Below are positions 1 to 8,486 of a DNA stretch of 37,679 nt, in pieces. The notes beneath the pieces are model-generated. The model had not been told where the DNA came from. It did no database searches and saw nothing but the letters and a program-made list of their open reading frames with translations. Each line of letters begins with the position of its first letter. The first letter of the stretch is position 1. Origin of the DNA: Leptospira vanthielii serovar Holland str. Waz Holland = ATCC 700522 (GTDB lineage: Bacteria > Spirochaetota > Leptospiria > Leptospirales > Leptospiraceae); contig NZ_AOGY02000061.1 of assembly GCF_000332455.1 (NCBI RefSeq), positions 1-37,679 of the forward strand. The letters run 5' to 3'. Both the position numbers and the translations under genes were made by a program.

Positions 1-179
1 ATGAGTCGGCAAACATACCCAATTGGATAATTTCTTCCAATTGATTGAGACAAGATATGATCGACGGTTTGAACTTATCTTTTCCATGGTCTGTCACCAT
101 TCGGAAGTATGTTCCTAATGCTTTAAAAGATCTTTGTAAGGCTTGTAGATAAAATGTATCATTAAATTTTATTGATTGG
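1..179 (-). pseudogene. C-terminal part of an AmgK-like phosphotransferase, cut by the IS
   Basis: An uninterrupted minus-strand frame runs from base 178 off the left edge of the window (about 59 codons). It contains FYLQALQRSFKALGTYFR followed by a DHGKDKF segment. This matches, from memory, the C-terminal helices of aminoglycoside-phosphotransferase-fold sugar kinases of the AmgK type (cell-wall amino-sugar recycling), where an LQR..K.LG.F.R pattern precedes the last helices. The N-terminal kinase lobe and catalytic loop would lie upstream, but that place is occupied by the IS, so the gene has lost its start and most of its body here. The real stop lies outside the window. The family call is moderate because only the tail is visible; the reading frame and its truncation at the IS edge are seen directly. 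Confidence 0.6.
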
Positions 180-197
180 TGTATGGAAAGGCACATC

Positions 198-230
198 GGT
201 AACACTTTAGATCACTCACATGGGTTACAC
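198..230. repeat. Left inverted repeat of IS copy 1
   Basis: This 33-bp subterminal repeat begins GGTAAC and ends GGGTTACAC. It pairs with the reverse complement of 1441-1473 at 26 of 33 positions, and the same arm occurs in copy 2 at 25728-25760. It lies 18 bp inside the physical end of the element and is the likely transposase binding site. Confidence 0.85.
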
Positions 231-235
231 TTTTA

Positions 236-1413
236 CTAGTCAATTCTATACAATAGCCTCTGGTATTTCAACACTTTACTCGTATACAAATCCAAAATTC
301 CAAGAATTGCATCCGCAAAGTAAAGACGACAATGCCGATCAGATATCTCTTCAAAGCCAACTACCTCTCCAATGAAAGGATTCCCAAAGAACACTCGATG
401 GGGCCCGTACTGCGCAAAACCACTTTCATGGACTTTATCGGTAACAATATGTGTGGGATAAGCTACCTCTAGAATCTTTTTTGGGAATGTCCTTTTCGAA
501 GATTTATAAACTTTTGCAGGTGTCAGAAAACCCAAAGCTTCATGTGGTCTTACCTTATTAAATTCTTCACGGAATGAATCAAAGGCGGTCTGTTGTGCAT
601 CCAAACTAGATCTTGGGGGTAATGCAGTTTCTTCTTTGAGTGTTCTGTGCATTCTCTCATGACGACCGTTCTGAGATGGTTTCCCTGGTTCAATGCGTTC
701 CGGTCGGATCCCTAATTTCAACCACCATATAGAAAGACTAGTTAAGCCGCCAATGGCCTTACTTGCAAAAGGTGATCCATTATCTGATTTGATTGCCTGT
801 GGTAGTCCATATTCTTAAAAACCCTTTCAAATACCGCTTTTGTTTGCTCTGCATTCGTTTTATTCAGGATTTCACATGCTAGAAGGTAGCGACTATATGC
901 ATCTGTAATTGTTAGTGGATCGCAGCGATTGCCATTTCCTACTGTAAAATGGCCTTTAAAATCAACACACCATACATCATTGGGAGCGACTACATTGGAA
1001 AAAGGAAATAGAGACTGTGGAACTCTTGGTCTTTTTTTCTTAGGTTTGACTAGGCCTTTTTTGCGAAGAATGTTTCCAATTGTAGTTTCACTTGGAATCT
1101 GTTTCATGCGATGAAACTTTGCTTTGAGTATGGGACGGAGTTTTTTGGGACCCCAAGATGGATGGTCTTCACGTAAAGATACAATTAGGTGAACGATTTT
1201 CTCAGGAGTTTCATTGGACTGAGTGATTCTTTTTCTAGATTTATCTTTGAGTCCGTCGATACCTTCCGACTCATAATTCTTTAGATATTTATAGCCAGTC
1301 TTTCTCGATATATTAAAGTCTCGGCAAAGATCGGCAAAACACCACTGACCACTTTTAACAGCTGCTATGAACTTGATTCTTTCTTCTATCACTTTGGTTT
1401 CCTTCCAAGGCAT
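236..1413 (-). pseudogene. IS481-family transposase, frameshifted (copy 1)
   Basis: This is a DDE transposase of about 392 residues when restored. It starts at an ATG (1413) with a strong upstream GGAGG. The N-terminal half has a helix-turn-helix (SRKTGYKYLKNYE). The core has the first Asp in VWCVDFKGHF, the second in SDNGSPF, and the Glu region NGRHERMHRTLKEE; the last two lie beyond the frameshift. A single T is missing near 816 compared with copy 2. This shifts the frame after about 199 residues, and the original frame then stops at 742. The remainder, including the second Asp and the Glu, is read in another frame (236-721). The C-terminal end is better preserved than in copy 2. No active enzyme is expected unless the indel is an assembly error. 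Confidence 0.9.
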
Positions 1414-1440
1414 CGGATTGTCCTCCGATACACAATGTAG

Positions 1441-1473
1441 GTGTTACCCATGTGAGTTGTCTCTTTTGTTACC
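1441..1473. repeat. Right inverted repeat of IS copy 1
   Basis: Partner of 198-230, starting GTGTTACCCATG and ending TTGTTACC. It lies 19 bp inside the element end at 1492 and just upstream of the transposase start. The same arm in copy 2 is at 26967-26999. Confidence 0.85.
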
Positions 1474-1515
1474 TATCTGACCTCCTCATACCTCTTTTCA
1501 GTTGAGGAACAGACG

Positions 1516-2631
1516 GTGGTTGCTTATGAATCACTGGGCCGCATACGCGAAGCAAGTGGGAAGTTAATTTCAATTCCAGAGTTTAGTGACCCACATGTTT
1601 CGGCACTTCGAATGAGTGTTATTGATAGACAATTACTCAGCCTTGCACTGACCAAAATACAACCAACGAAGGACTTATTGTTTGTAAACATGTCTCCGGA
1701 CCAAGTTATATTGGAATATGAAGAAAGCCGTTCCAACTCATTGCCAATTTCTGATTTGGTAAATAGTTATGGGATTCCTTTGAATCAAATTGTAATTGAG
1801 ATCACCGAAAAATCAGGAAGTTACGGAACGGATGTTTTGGCTGCTGGTGTGGAATTGCTCCGAGAACAAGGATTTGGGATTGCATTGGATGATGTAGGAT
1901 CTGAATCTTCCAACTTAGAACGATTAGGTGCCATTAAACCTGATATCATTAAAATTGATTTGAATTTATTAAAAAAATCCATCGAAAAAAGAGAATACCA
2001 ATCTATTTTAGAATATTTAAAACAAATTTCCCTGAGTATTGGATCTCAGCTATTGTTTGAAGGAATTGAAACTGAAGAAGAGTTGTACCGTGCCATTAGT
2101 TCTGGTGCAAGTCTTTTGCAAGGGTATTTTTTAGGAAGGCCTTCCGAACTAAATCAAGATAAACAAAGTATTTGTAATACTGTGGTACCTCACTTACAAC
2201 TTTATCATGAAATAAAAAGAAAAGAAGTCGCAACAGAGATTGAATTTGAAAAACAAATCAAATCAAAACTCAATACAATTAATTTAAAAACAATTAAACT
2301 AGATAATCGGGTGATTATCGATCCACATTCATTTTTCAAATTAGATTCCCATATTAAAAGAGTTTATGTAACCGATTGGTCTGGTACTCAAGTTTCACCA
2401 TATTATGAAAGGACTAGTGAGATGGGTTTTACGGAAAACCTGCAATTAATTCAGAAAAACTGGTCTTATATGCCATTTTTTTATAAACATGTGAAACAAG
2501 TTTTTAGAGATTCTGAGAATTGGCAGGTCAGCGATCCTTATTGGGATAAAGAATTAAATAAGAATGTAATTGTTTTCTCACGGGTGAACGAACTAGGTTA
2601 TTCTTTTTTTGTAGATTTAACTTTAGATTAA
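1516..2631 (+). CDS. YkuI-like EAL-domain protein (c-di-GMP phosphodiesterase type), 5' end replaced by IS
   Basis: The protein has an EAL domain (residues about 1-215) followed by a YkuI-type PAS-like C-terminal domain (about 250-371). The catalytic set is complete: E5 in YESLGR (the EAL motif), N58 in FVNMSP, E95 in IEITE, D125-D126 in DDVGS, K146 and D148 in IKID, E182 in EGIET and Q202 in QGY. A cytoplasmic c-di-GMP phosphodiesterase or sensor is expected. From memory, Bacillus YkuI has about 20 more residues before VxYExLGR. Here the frame runs straight into the IS end at 1492 and reads only PLFSVEEQT-like residues before the GTG at 1516. A chance GAGG at 1504-1507 could serve as ribosome binding site. 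The native promoter is gone, so expression would need read-out from the IS. Function is plausible but unproven. Confidence 0.85.
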   Translation: MVAYESLGRIREASGKLISIPEFSDPHVSALRMSVIDRQLLSLALTKIQPTKDLLFVNMSPDQVILEYEESRSNSLPISDLVNSYGIPLNQIVIEITEKSGSYGTDVLAAGVELLREQGFGIALDDVGSESSNLERLGAIKPDIIKIDLNLLKKSIEKREYQSILEYLKQISLSIGSQLLFEGIETEEELYRAISSGASLLQGYFLGRPSELNQDKQSICNTVVPHLQLYHEIKRKEVATEIEFEKQIKSKLNTINLKTIKLDNRVIIDPHSFFKLDSHIKRVYVTDWSGTQVSPYYERTSEMGFTENLQLIQKNWSYMPFFYKHVKQVFRDSENWQVSDPYWDKELNKNVIVFSRVNELGYSFFVDLTLD

Positions 2632-2634
2632 AAT

Positions 2635-3216
2635 TTATTTAGTGGGTAACTGAATTGCATTCCACATCAGTTCTTCAGATTCCTTTAAAAATGCTGAATC
2701 TAGTTTAATTTTCCCGTTTCGCGATCCTTTTACCAAACCAACAAAAGCTCCCCAAACAATTGCAATCAGTGCATCAGGTGGTAAATTTCTAAATATACTA
2801 CGGTTGTTATGTGCAAATCGAGTTAAAAATTTTAATAGTAATGCCCGTTTTTCTACACTTTTTTTATCTAAATGAGGAAGGTTGTACTGCATCTCTAAAA
2901 AATCAAAGGCAAGAGGATTTTCTCTTTGGAATTCAGCCATAGAATGCCAGATAAAATGAAACTGTTCTCTCGGATTTCCATTCATTGGAAAATCAATTTT
3001 GATTTTATCATATAAGTTTTCTTGCCAGCGTTGGAAGAGACTATTCACTAATTCTTCCTTACTCGCAAAATATCGGTAAATTGTTCCAGCTGCTACGTTG
3101 GCTCTTTCCGCAATGAGTGGAACGGCTGTTCCATCAAACCCTTTTGCAGTAAATAATTCTAATGCAGCAGTAAGGATTTCTTCGCTTTTATTTAGTTTTA
3201 ACGACTTTTCGATCAA
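2635..3216 (-). CDS. TetR/AcrR-family transcriptional regulator
   Basis: The protein has 193 residues, the usual TetR size. The N-terminal DNA-binding domain is clear: AALELFTAKGFDGTAVPLIA, then ANVAAGTIYRYFASKEELV, the helix-turn-helix with the conserved TIYRYF.SKEEL signature. The C-terminal two thirds form a helical ligand-binding domain without a recognisable ligand class. The only usable start is TTG at 3216, because an in-frame TGA lies just upstream. The gene diverges from the GMC/BASS/acyl-CoA operon, and the 167-bp gap contains a perfect 16-bp palindrome 31 bp before that operon. It is therefore the likely local repressor, released by a substrate or CoA ester (inference). It converges with the EAL gene. 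Confidence 0.88.
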   Translation of the reverse strand: MIEKSLKLNKSEEILTAALELFTAKGFDGTAVPLIAERANVAAGTIYRYFASKEELVNSLFQRWQENLYDKIKIDFPMNGNPREQFHFIWHSMAEFQRENPLAFDFLEMQYNLPHLDKKSVEKRALLLKFLTRFAHNNRSIFRNLPPDALIAIVWGAFVGLVKGSRNGKIKLDSAFLKESEELMWNAIQLPTK

Positions 3217-3337
3217 TGGTACTCACTACCATCCAAACAAATTGGATGAATTGTTCCTTTTTCAATTGGGATCATTCAATCCCAAAATCTCTTTCGTTTC
3301 ATTCTTTTTTTAAAAAAGTACTTGTAAAGTAAAAAAG

Positions 3338-3353
3338 GAATGAATATTCATTC
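3338..3353. promoter_or_regulatory. Perfect palindrome, likely TetR operator
   Basis: GAATGAATATTCATTC is self-complementary over all 16 bp and is followed by another CATT. It lies 31 bp upstream of the first operon gene (3384) and overlaps a plausible promoter with a TTGTAA -35 at 3322-3327. A palindrome of this size in a TetR-divergent gap is typical of an operator. That the neighbouring TetR binds it is inference. Confidence 0.65.
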
Positions 3354-3383
3354 ATTATTTCGCGAGGATAATACGGATTTACG

Positions 3384-3950
3384 ATGGCAATTTCGAGAAA
3401 AAATCTAATTTCTAGGCGAACTGTTGTCAAAACATCTGCTTTTGGCGCGGTTTTTCTGTTTCTTTCCACTTGGAATTGCAAACCATCTACTACCTCAGTG
3501 ATCGCTGGCAGGGGTATCGATTGCAAATTTTTAGATCCTGAAGCTCAGGAGTTTTTCTCTCATTTGAGTGAGGCTCTCCTATTCCAGTTTCTTCCTGAAG
3601 AACCCTTAGAGAAGGAAAAGGTTCTCAATGAGGTGATCCTTGGTATCGATTCTTATTTATATACTCTTCCGATTCATACCCAAGATGAAATTTTAGAAGC
3701 CATTCAATTTTTAAAATTAAGAGTTGTTAGATGGTATTTGTTTGGTTCTGGTTCTCATTGGGAACTGACGGATCGAAACGTTGTCATTAAAACTTTAAAC
3801 CAATGGAAGATGTCATATATAAGTTTGTTTCGTTCTATTTTCTTTTTACTACAATCAATGATTACTATTGGATTTTTTGAAACACCCTATTCCTGGAAAT
3901 ACGTTGGGTATCCTGGTCCAAAACATGCATTGGGGTTACGTCATGGATAA
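3384..3950 (+). CDS. Tat-signal small subunit, gluconate-2-dehydrogenase subunit 3-like
   Basis: The protein has 188 residues. The N-terminus carries a twin-arginine signal (SRRTVVK, residues about 10-16), a hydrophobic stretch (AFGAVFLFLSTW) and then a cysteine. The remainder is helical with no catalytic motif I recognise. Size, signal and position directly before a GMC flavoprotein that has no signal of its own match the small subunit of gluconate/sorbitol dehydrogenase complexes. In those, the Tat signal of the small subunit exports the folded flavoprotein. The stop (3948-3950) overlaps the next gene's ATG (3943) by 8 bp, indicating translational coupling and a 1:1 complex. Similarity to subunit 3 is weak by eye, so the family name is tentative; the signal and coupling are clear. 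Confidence 0.7.
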   Translation: MAISRKNLISRRTVVKTSAFGAVFLFLSTWNCKPSTTSVIAGRGIDCKFLDPEAQEFFSHLSEALLFQFLPEEPLEKEKVLNEVILGIDSYLYTLPIHTQDEILEAIQFLKLRVVRWYLFGSGSHWELTDRNVVIKTLNQWKMSYISLFRSIFFLLQSMITIGFFETPYSWKYVGYPGPKHALGLRHG

Positions 3951-5484
3951 ATTAATCAATGTTTCTTATTTAAAGAAGGATCTGGATTTAGAAGCAGATT
4001 TTGTCGTCGTAGGTTCCGGTGCTGGTGGTGGAACCAGTGCAGAGATTTTATCCAAAGCGGGATTTCGTGTCATTATTGTGGAAGAAGGAAACTACGAGAC
4101 GAGTAAAGATTTTGATCTAAAAGAACTTTCGACGTTCAATCGCTTATACTTTGAAGGTGCCACTCGTCCCACAAAAGACAAAGCATTCACTGTGGTACAA
4201 GGAAGGACTGTGGGAGGATCCACTGTTGTTAATTGGACAACTTGTATTAAAACTCCGAATGAAACACTTAGTTATTGGGATAAAAACTTTGGAATCAAAG
4301 GTTATGGTGCCGATGATTTGGAACCTTGGTTTGCGGTGGCATCCAAAAGACTTTCTATCGAGACATGGGAAGCTCATAATCAAAATAATAATCTACTTAG
4401 TTTAGGTGCAAAAAAGTTAGGGTGGCGGTATAGTTCCATTCCTCGCAATGTTAAGAACTGTCATATGTTAGGTTATTGTGGGTTGGGTTGTCCCGTTGAT
4501 GCCAAACAAAGCCAATTGGTAACCACCATTCCTTCGGCCCTCAAAGAAAAAACAACGTTGTTATACAATACCAAAGCGGTTCGTTATGAGTGGAAAGAAA
4601 ATTCCATAGACCATTTAGTTTGTTCTCCTGCGGTGACCCAAGGAGAGATAAAACCAAAAATACGATTGTTTGCAAAACATTTCATTACAAGTGCTGGTGC
4701 AATCAATTCCCCGGCCCTACTTTTGCGATCCAAACTTCCAGACCCATACCAATTGATCGGTAAAAGAACTTTTGTACAATTACATAATTATTCAGTTGCT
4801 GAAATGCCTTCTTCTGTTTATGGATTTTTTGGAGCACCACAATCTGTTGCTTCTGATGAATTTTTATGGAAGGATGGAGTTACGGGGCGAGCTGGTTACA
4901 ATATAGAAGCTGTGGGTGCCCAACCTATTGTTTTAATGAATTTGCGTAAATTAGTTGGAGAAGAATTTGAAGCGTATGTAAAAAGTTATCCCAATTTGCA
5001 TGTGTTAGTCTCTCAAATTCGAGATGGATTTAATGAAAAGAGTCAAGGTGGAACTGTGGCATTAAATGATGCCGGTTATCCAATTCTCGATTATCCTCTC
5101 AATGACTATATAATCGATGGGATACGAAGGTCCTATTTATCCATGGCAGAATGTCAATTTGCTGCAGGTGCAAAAACCGTTGTTCCTGCCAACAATGCCG
5201 TAAGTCCCTTTTCTAATTGGTTGGATGCAAAAAAAGGTATTGAATCAATGACAATCCAATCTCCTAACACAGTTGTGAATTCTACTCACCCGTTAGGTGG
5301 TAATCCAATGGGAACGGATAACAAAACATCGGTAGTCGATACGAATGGTAAACACCATCATATAAAAAATTTATCAGTAATTGATGGTTCTATTTTTCCC
5401 ACAAGTTTAGGAGTGAATCCGAGTTTTACGATTTATGCCATTGCATCGAAATTAGCGACTCAGTTGGTCGGGGAATTTAAGTAA
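3943..5484 (+). CDS. GMC-family FAD oxidoreductase (alcohol/sterol oxidase type)
   Basis: With ATG 3943 the protein has 513 residues. An upstream in-frame start at 3868 would overlap the previous gene by 83 bp and is less likely. An FAD-binding Rossmann motif is at the N-terminus ([15 protein letters not shown]), followed by the GMC signature [12 protein letters not shown] and a cysteine cluster [11 protein letters not shown]. The C-terminal GMC domain has the [12 protein letters not shown] block and the [19 protein letters not shown] block, which supply the catalytic His and Asn. The cysteine-cluster variant is known in long-chain alcohol and cholesterol oxidase-like members. It has no signal of its own and is probably carried out by the Tat subunit before it. 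It would oxidise an alcohol with electrons passed to a membrane or cytochrome acceptor (inference). The substrate is unknown. Confidence 0.87.
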   Translation: MDKLINVSYLKKDLDLEADFVVVGSGAGGGTSAEILSKAGFRVIIVEEGNYETSKDFDLKELSTFNRLYFEGATRPTKDKAFTVVQGRTVGGSTVVNWTTCIKTPNETLSYWDKNFGIKGYGADDLEPWFAVASKRLSIETWEAHNQNNNLLSLGAKKLGWRYSSIPRNVKNCHMLGYCGLGCPVDAKQSQLVTTIPSALKEKTTLLYNTKAVRYEWKENSIDHLVCSPAVTQGEIKPKIRLFAKHFITSAGAINSPALLLRSKLPDPYQLIGKRTFVQLHNYSVAEMPSSVYGFFGAPQSVASDEFLWKDGVTGRAGYNIEAVGAQPIVLMNLRKLVGEEFEAYVKSYPNLHVLVSQIRDGFNEKSQGGTVALNDAGYPILDYPLNDYIIDGIRRSYLSMAECQFAAGAKTVVPANNAVSPFSNWLDAKKGIESMTIQSPNTVVNSTHPLGGNPMGTDNKTSVVDTNGKHHHIKNLSVIDGSIFPTSLGVNPSFTIYAIASKLATQLVGEFK

Positions 5485-5488
5485 AACT

Positions 5489-6367
5489 ATGTTAACACGA
5501 GTCGAAGAGATTTTATTTGCTTCCATGATTTTTTTTCTGATGGTTGCTATGGGTACAACATTAACTGTAGAAAACTTTAAAAAAGCAGTGCATTCCAAAA
5601 AACCATTGTTTATCGGGATGGTATCTCAATTTGGTTTTATGCCTTTAATTGCCTTTGGGTTAGCCAAAGGATTTGGACTTTCGCCACTATTTTCTATTGG
5701 TTTAATTTTGGTCGGATGTACTCCCGGTGGGACTACCTCAAATCTATTAACGTATTACGCTAAAGGTGATGTAGCTCTGAGTATAAGTATGACCATTACT
5801 TCTACGATACTTGCAATTGTGATGATGCCTTTTTTGTTTTGGTTGTATTGTTCAGGATTCAATACAGAACAAATTCAAATACCTTATAAGAGTATTATTG
5901 GTTCCATTTTTATCCTGATAATACCAGTATTGATTGGAATAAAAATTAGATCGGCTAACATCAAATTGGCGTTAAAGATTGAAAAAGTGGGAAGTTTTTT
6001 GGGTGTTCTCATGATCTTTTTTCTTCTGATCGTTATGGTTCCGAAAAATATAGACATACTTAAAAAAACTACATTTACGATGTACATTTCTGCGATCCTT
6101 ATTACGGTTTTGGGTTATGTATTTGGTTATACTTTTAGTCGTATCTTAAAACTAACCGACCGCCAAAGTAGAACCGTTTCCTTAGAAACAGGAATTCAAA
6201 ACGGACCATTAACAATCGCAGTGATTTTGCTTAGTTTTCCTCCGAATTTAATCAATGAGATCTTGTGGATGCCATTGTTATACGCTTTATTCGTCCCTAT
6301 CACTTCGTCACTCGCAACTTTATATTTTTATTTAACATCAAAGAAAGAACTAAAAGGAATTACTTAA
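5489..6367 (+). CDS. BASS-family (bile acid:Na+ symporter) membrane transporter
   Basis: The protein has 292 residues with about nine or ten hydrophobic helices. The BASS-family core motif is present as [20 protein letters not shown] (around residues 75-95), where Na+ and substrate contact the broken helices. Near residue 235 is the second conserved block, [12 protein letters not shown], the crossover-helix motif E.G.QN. The family imports bile acids, steroid conjugates, pantoate, pyruvate and other organic anions with sodium. The gene starts 4 bp after the GMC stop and ends directly before the acyl-CoA dehydrogenase start, so it belongs to the same transcript. Its substrate is probably the acid or alcohol handled by the adjacent enzymes. 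A second BASS protein is encoded at 18801-19700. Confidence 0.88.
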   Translation: MLTRVEEILFASMIFFLMVAMGTTLTVENFKKAVHSKKPLFIGMVSQFGFMPLIAFGLAKGFGLSPLFSIGLILVGCTPGGTTSNLLTYYAKGDVALSISMTITSTILAIVMMPFLFWLYCSGFNTEQIQIPYKSIIGSIFILIIPVLIGIKIRSANIKLALKIEKVGSFLGVLMIFFLLIVMVPKNIDILKKTTFTMYISAILITVLGYVFGYTFSRILKLTDRQSRTVSLETGIQNGPLTIAVILLSFPPNLINEILWMPLLYALFVPITSSLATLYFYLTSKKELKGIT

Positions 6368-7495
6368 ATGAATTTTTATTTTTCAGAAGAACAGAACCGA
6401 TTGCGAGAAGCAGTTGCTGCATATGCAAAGATTGCGGGTGCAGATCCACAAAGGGATATTGAGGAACGAGATAGTGAATTTTCCTGGGACGTACTGAATG
6501 CGTTAGGTGATAAGGGTTGGACTGGAGTGATTGTGCCAGAGGAATACGGCGGAATGGGAAAAGGAGCCATGGAATATACAATCATCATGGAAGAAACGGC
6601 CAAAGAACTTGTTTATGGTCCTCAGAATTTGATTCAGGCCCAACAAGGTTTATTGGCAGTCGGAACCGAGGAACAAAAAAGAAAGTGGTTACCTGAACTG
6701 GCAAAAGGAAAGATTATGGCTGCCCAAGCAATTTCTGAACCAGATGCAGGATCTTCATTCCAAAACATTCAAACAACAGCTGTGAAAGATGGCAACGAAT
6801 GGGTGTTAAATGGATTGAAAGTACATATCAATTTGGGGAAAGAAGCTCAGTTGATGATGGTATTAGCTAAAACAGATAAAGGATTAACTGAGTTTTTGGT
6901 AGATAAAGATAGCAAAGGAATTCGCTATGAAAAACAAGATCCCATTGGTTTAAGATCAGCACCGATGTATGATGTTCACTTTGAAGATTGTCGAATCCCT
7001 GCGAATACAGTTTTAGGTAGGGAAGGAAGAGGGATCGAAACTTTTATGGCTATCTTTAAACTGAGTCGGTTGGGTGTTGCATCACAGTTACTTGGAATTG
7101 CTAGAGGTTGTTTGGAACATGCGGTTTCCTTTACAAAATCCAGAAAGGTCGGTGAAAACAGAGTTTCTGACTTTCAGGGAATTCAGTGGATCATAGCAAA
7201 ACTCACATCAGAATTAGAAGCAGCGAAACTTGCAAGGAACCAAGCAGCTTGGTTACATGATCAAAATGTGAATCACAATTTAGAAACATCTATTGCTAAG
7301 TATCTTGCAGGTGTTGTTGCAGATGAAACAGTAAATAAAGCATTCACTCTCACAGGTTCTCATGCTTGTTATAGAAACCGCCCCTACGATCGTTACGTTA
7401 GAGAAGTAAAGTCTCTGTTAGCCGGTGGTGGTAGTTCAGAAGTAATGCTAAATAACGTAGCTAGAGAAATTCTCCGTCCATCGTATCACTATTAA
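6368..7495 (+). CDS. Acyl-CoA dehydrogenase family protein with missing catalytic glutamate
   Basis: The protein has 375 residues with the three-part ACAD fold: helical N-domain (PEEYGGMG at 57-64), beta domain (AQAISEPDAGSS at 119-130, AMYD-like strand near 200) and helical C-domain (SRKVGENRVSDFQGIQW, then REVKSLLAGGGSSE). FAD-binding residues look normal. The usual catalytic Glu (as in Y-E-G-T of medium-chain enzymes) aligns with Gly354, in AGGG 352-355. The alternative isovaleryl/long-chain-type Glu position aligns with Ser233 (KLSRL). So neither standard base is present. It may be an atypical dehydrogenase, a non-catalytic partner of a heteromeric enzyme, or use another residue. The start has GGA 9 bp upstream. 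The next gene starts 1 bp after its stop. Confidence 0.87.
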   Translation: MNFYFSEEQNRLREAVAAYAKIAGADPQRDIEERDSEFSWDVLNALGDKGWTGVIVPEEYGGMGKGAMEYTIIMEETAKELVYGPQNLIQAQQGLLAVGTEEQKRKWLPELAKGKIMAAQAISEPDAGSSFQNIQTTAVKDGNEWVLNGLKVHINLGKEAQLMMVLAKTDKGLTEFLVDKDSKGIRYEKQDPIGLRSAPMYDVHFEDCRIPANTVLGREGRGIETFMAIFKLSRLGVASQLLGIARGCLEHAVSFTKSRKVGENRVSDFQGIQWIIAKLTSELEAAKLARNQAAWLHDQNVNHNLETSIAKYLAGVVADETVNKAFTLTGSHACYRNRPYDRYVREVKSLLAGGGSSEVMLNNVAREILRPSYHY

Positions 7496-7496
7496 T

Positions 7497-8486
7497 ATGA
7501 AATTTACAGGTACAACTTTAGTTACTGGTGCGAATGGTTTTATTGGCTTTGAACTTTTAAAAGAACTTTCAAAGGATCCAACTTTAAAAATTCGTGTTAC
7601 GGATTTACGGAATGACCGTATCCAATCCATAAAGAATCCGAATATTGAATTTGTTAGATCTGACATTCGTAAAGAATCAGAACTTCGCCCTTTATTTGAG
7701 GGAGTGGATCGTGTATTTCATGTAGCGGGAATTTGTAACTTAAGCACTCCGTATGAAACGTTAAAACCCATCAATGTAAATGCAGTTGATTTAATTACAG
7801 ACATTGCACTAGAAATTAAAGTGAAAGCATATATTCACTTTAGTTCTTCTAGTGTTTATGGAACCTACAAAGGTACTCCGTTTCAAGAAACGGACGTATG
7901 TTTTCCTTTGGATGCTTATGGAAAAAGTAAATACGATGGTGAACAAATCGTACTAAGCAAGATACCAATGGGACTAAGTGCAGTTATCCTAAGGCCCTGT
8001 ACAGTTTATGGACCTGGTTGTAACGATGGTGCAGGAAAAGTATTTTCTAGACCTGGAAAGATCGCAGGAATTCCCGGAAATGGTAAACAAAGATTAGCGA
8101 ATGTTAGAGTAGAAGACGTAGCATCTGCAGCTATCTATTTCTCTGAAAGAGAAGCTGTATTTGGAGGAATCTTTAATTTAGCGGATAATAGTCACCCAAC
8201 TTTAGAAGAAGCTTTGGATTTAGCCGCAGAAGCATTTGGTTCGAAGATTAATAAAATTCATATTCCTTTGGGACTTCTTAAAGTTTTGGCGAAATTGGAA
8301 GCACCGATTGCAAAACTTAGAGGGAAGATTCCAGACTTAGAATTTGAAGCAATTAAATATTTATATAACGATTATTATATGGATAATCGAAAACTGAAAT
8401 CAGTTGGTTATAGTTTAAAATATCCAGATTTTAAAAGTTCTATTTTAAAAATGAAATATTTTTCTAAAGGAGAAAAAAATGAATAA
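7497..8486 (+). CDS. Extended SDR, NAD(P)-dependent epimerase / 3-beta-hydroxysteroid dehydrogenase-like
   Basis: The protein has 329 residues. An N-terminal NAD-binding TGANGFIG (residues 8-15) and Asp-rich second strand (RVTDLRNDR) are followed by the active-site Ser in SSSSVYG and YGKSK (Tyr and Lys), and a PCTVYGPG segment typical of extended SDRs. The closest types by pattern are the 3-beta-hydroxysteroid dehydrogenase/sterol C4-decarboxylase and epimerase groups; sequence alone does not separate them. The start lies 1 bp after the acyl-CoA dehydrogenase stop, and the end overlaps the next SDR by 8 bp, so translation is coupled. In this operon, oxidation of a ring or side-chain hydroxyl is more likely than sugar epimerisation, since no sugar genes are near (inference). 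Confidence 0.85.
   Translation: MKFTGTTLVTGANGFIGFELLKELSKDPTLKIRVTDLRNDRIQSIKNPNIEFVRSDIRKESELRPLFEGVDRVFHVAGICNLSTPYETLKPINVNAVDLITDIALEIKVKAYIHFSSSSVYGTYKGTPFQETDVCFPLDAYGKSKYDGEQIVLSKIPMGLSAVILRPCTVYGPGCNDGAGKVFSRPGKIAGIPGNGKQRLANVRVEDVASAAIYFSEREAVFGGIFNLADNSHPTLEEALDLAAEAFGSKINKIHIPLGLLKVLAKLEAPIAKLRGKIPDLEFEAIKYLYNDYYMDNRKLKSVGYSLKYPDFKSSILKMKYFSKGEKNE

Larger units (their letters stand above)
180..1492 (-). mobile_element. IS481-like insertion sequence, copy 1 (1313 bp)
   Basis: The boundaries come from comparison with the second copy at 25710-27018: the two are nearly identical from base 180 to 1492 and diverge on both sides. The outer ends share GTATG. Inside them lie imperfect 33-bp inverted repeats at 198-230 and 1441-1473 (26 of 33 positions match). 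One transposase gene is carried on the minus strand. The flanking 5-mers differ (ATTGG on the left, TCTTT on the right), so there is no target duplication, and the two flanking genes are unrelated fragments. The copy probably sits at a rearranged junction and not at a simple insertion site. It differs from copy 2 by one missing T near 816 and by 5 extra bases near 513-535. Confidence 0.9.

Noticed and set aside
929..1114. Plus-strand open frame, repeated at 26455-26640
   Set aside because: Identical in both IS copies because it is antisense to the transposase; no ribosome site and no protein-like pattern.
3868..3942. Upstream start for the GMC oxidoreductase
   Set aside because: It would add 25 residues that overlap the Tat-subunit gene and lie outside the FAD domain; ATG 3943 with GGGG upstream and an 8-bp overlap is more natural.
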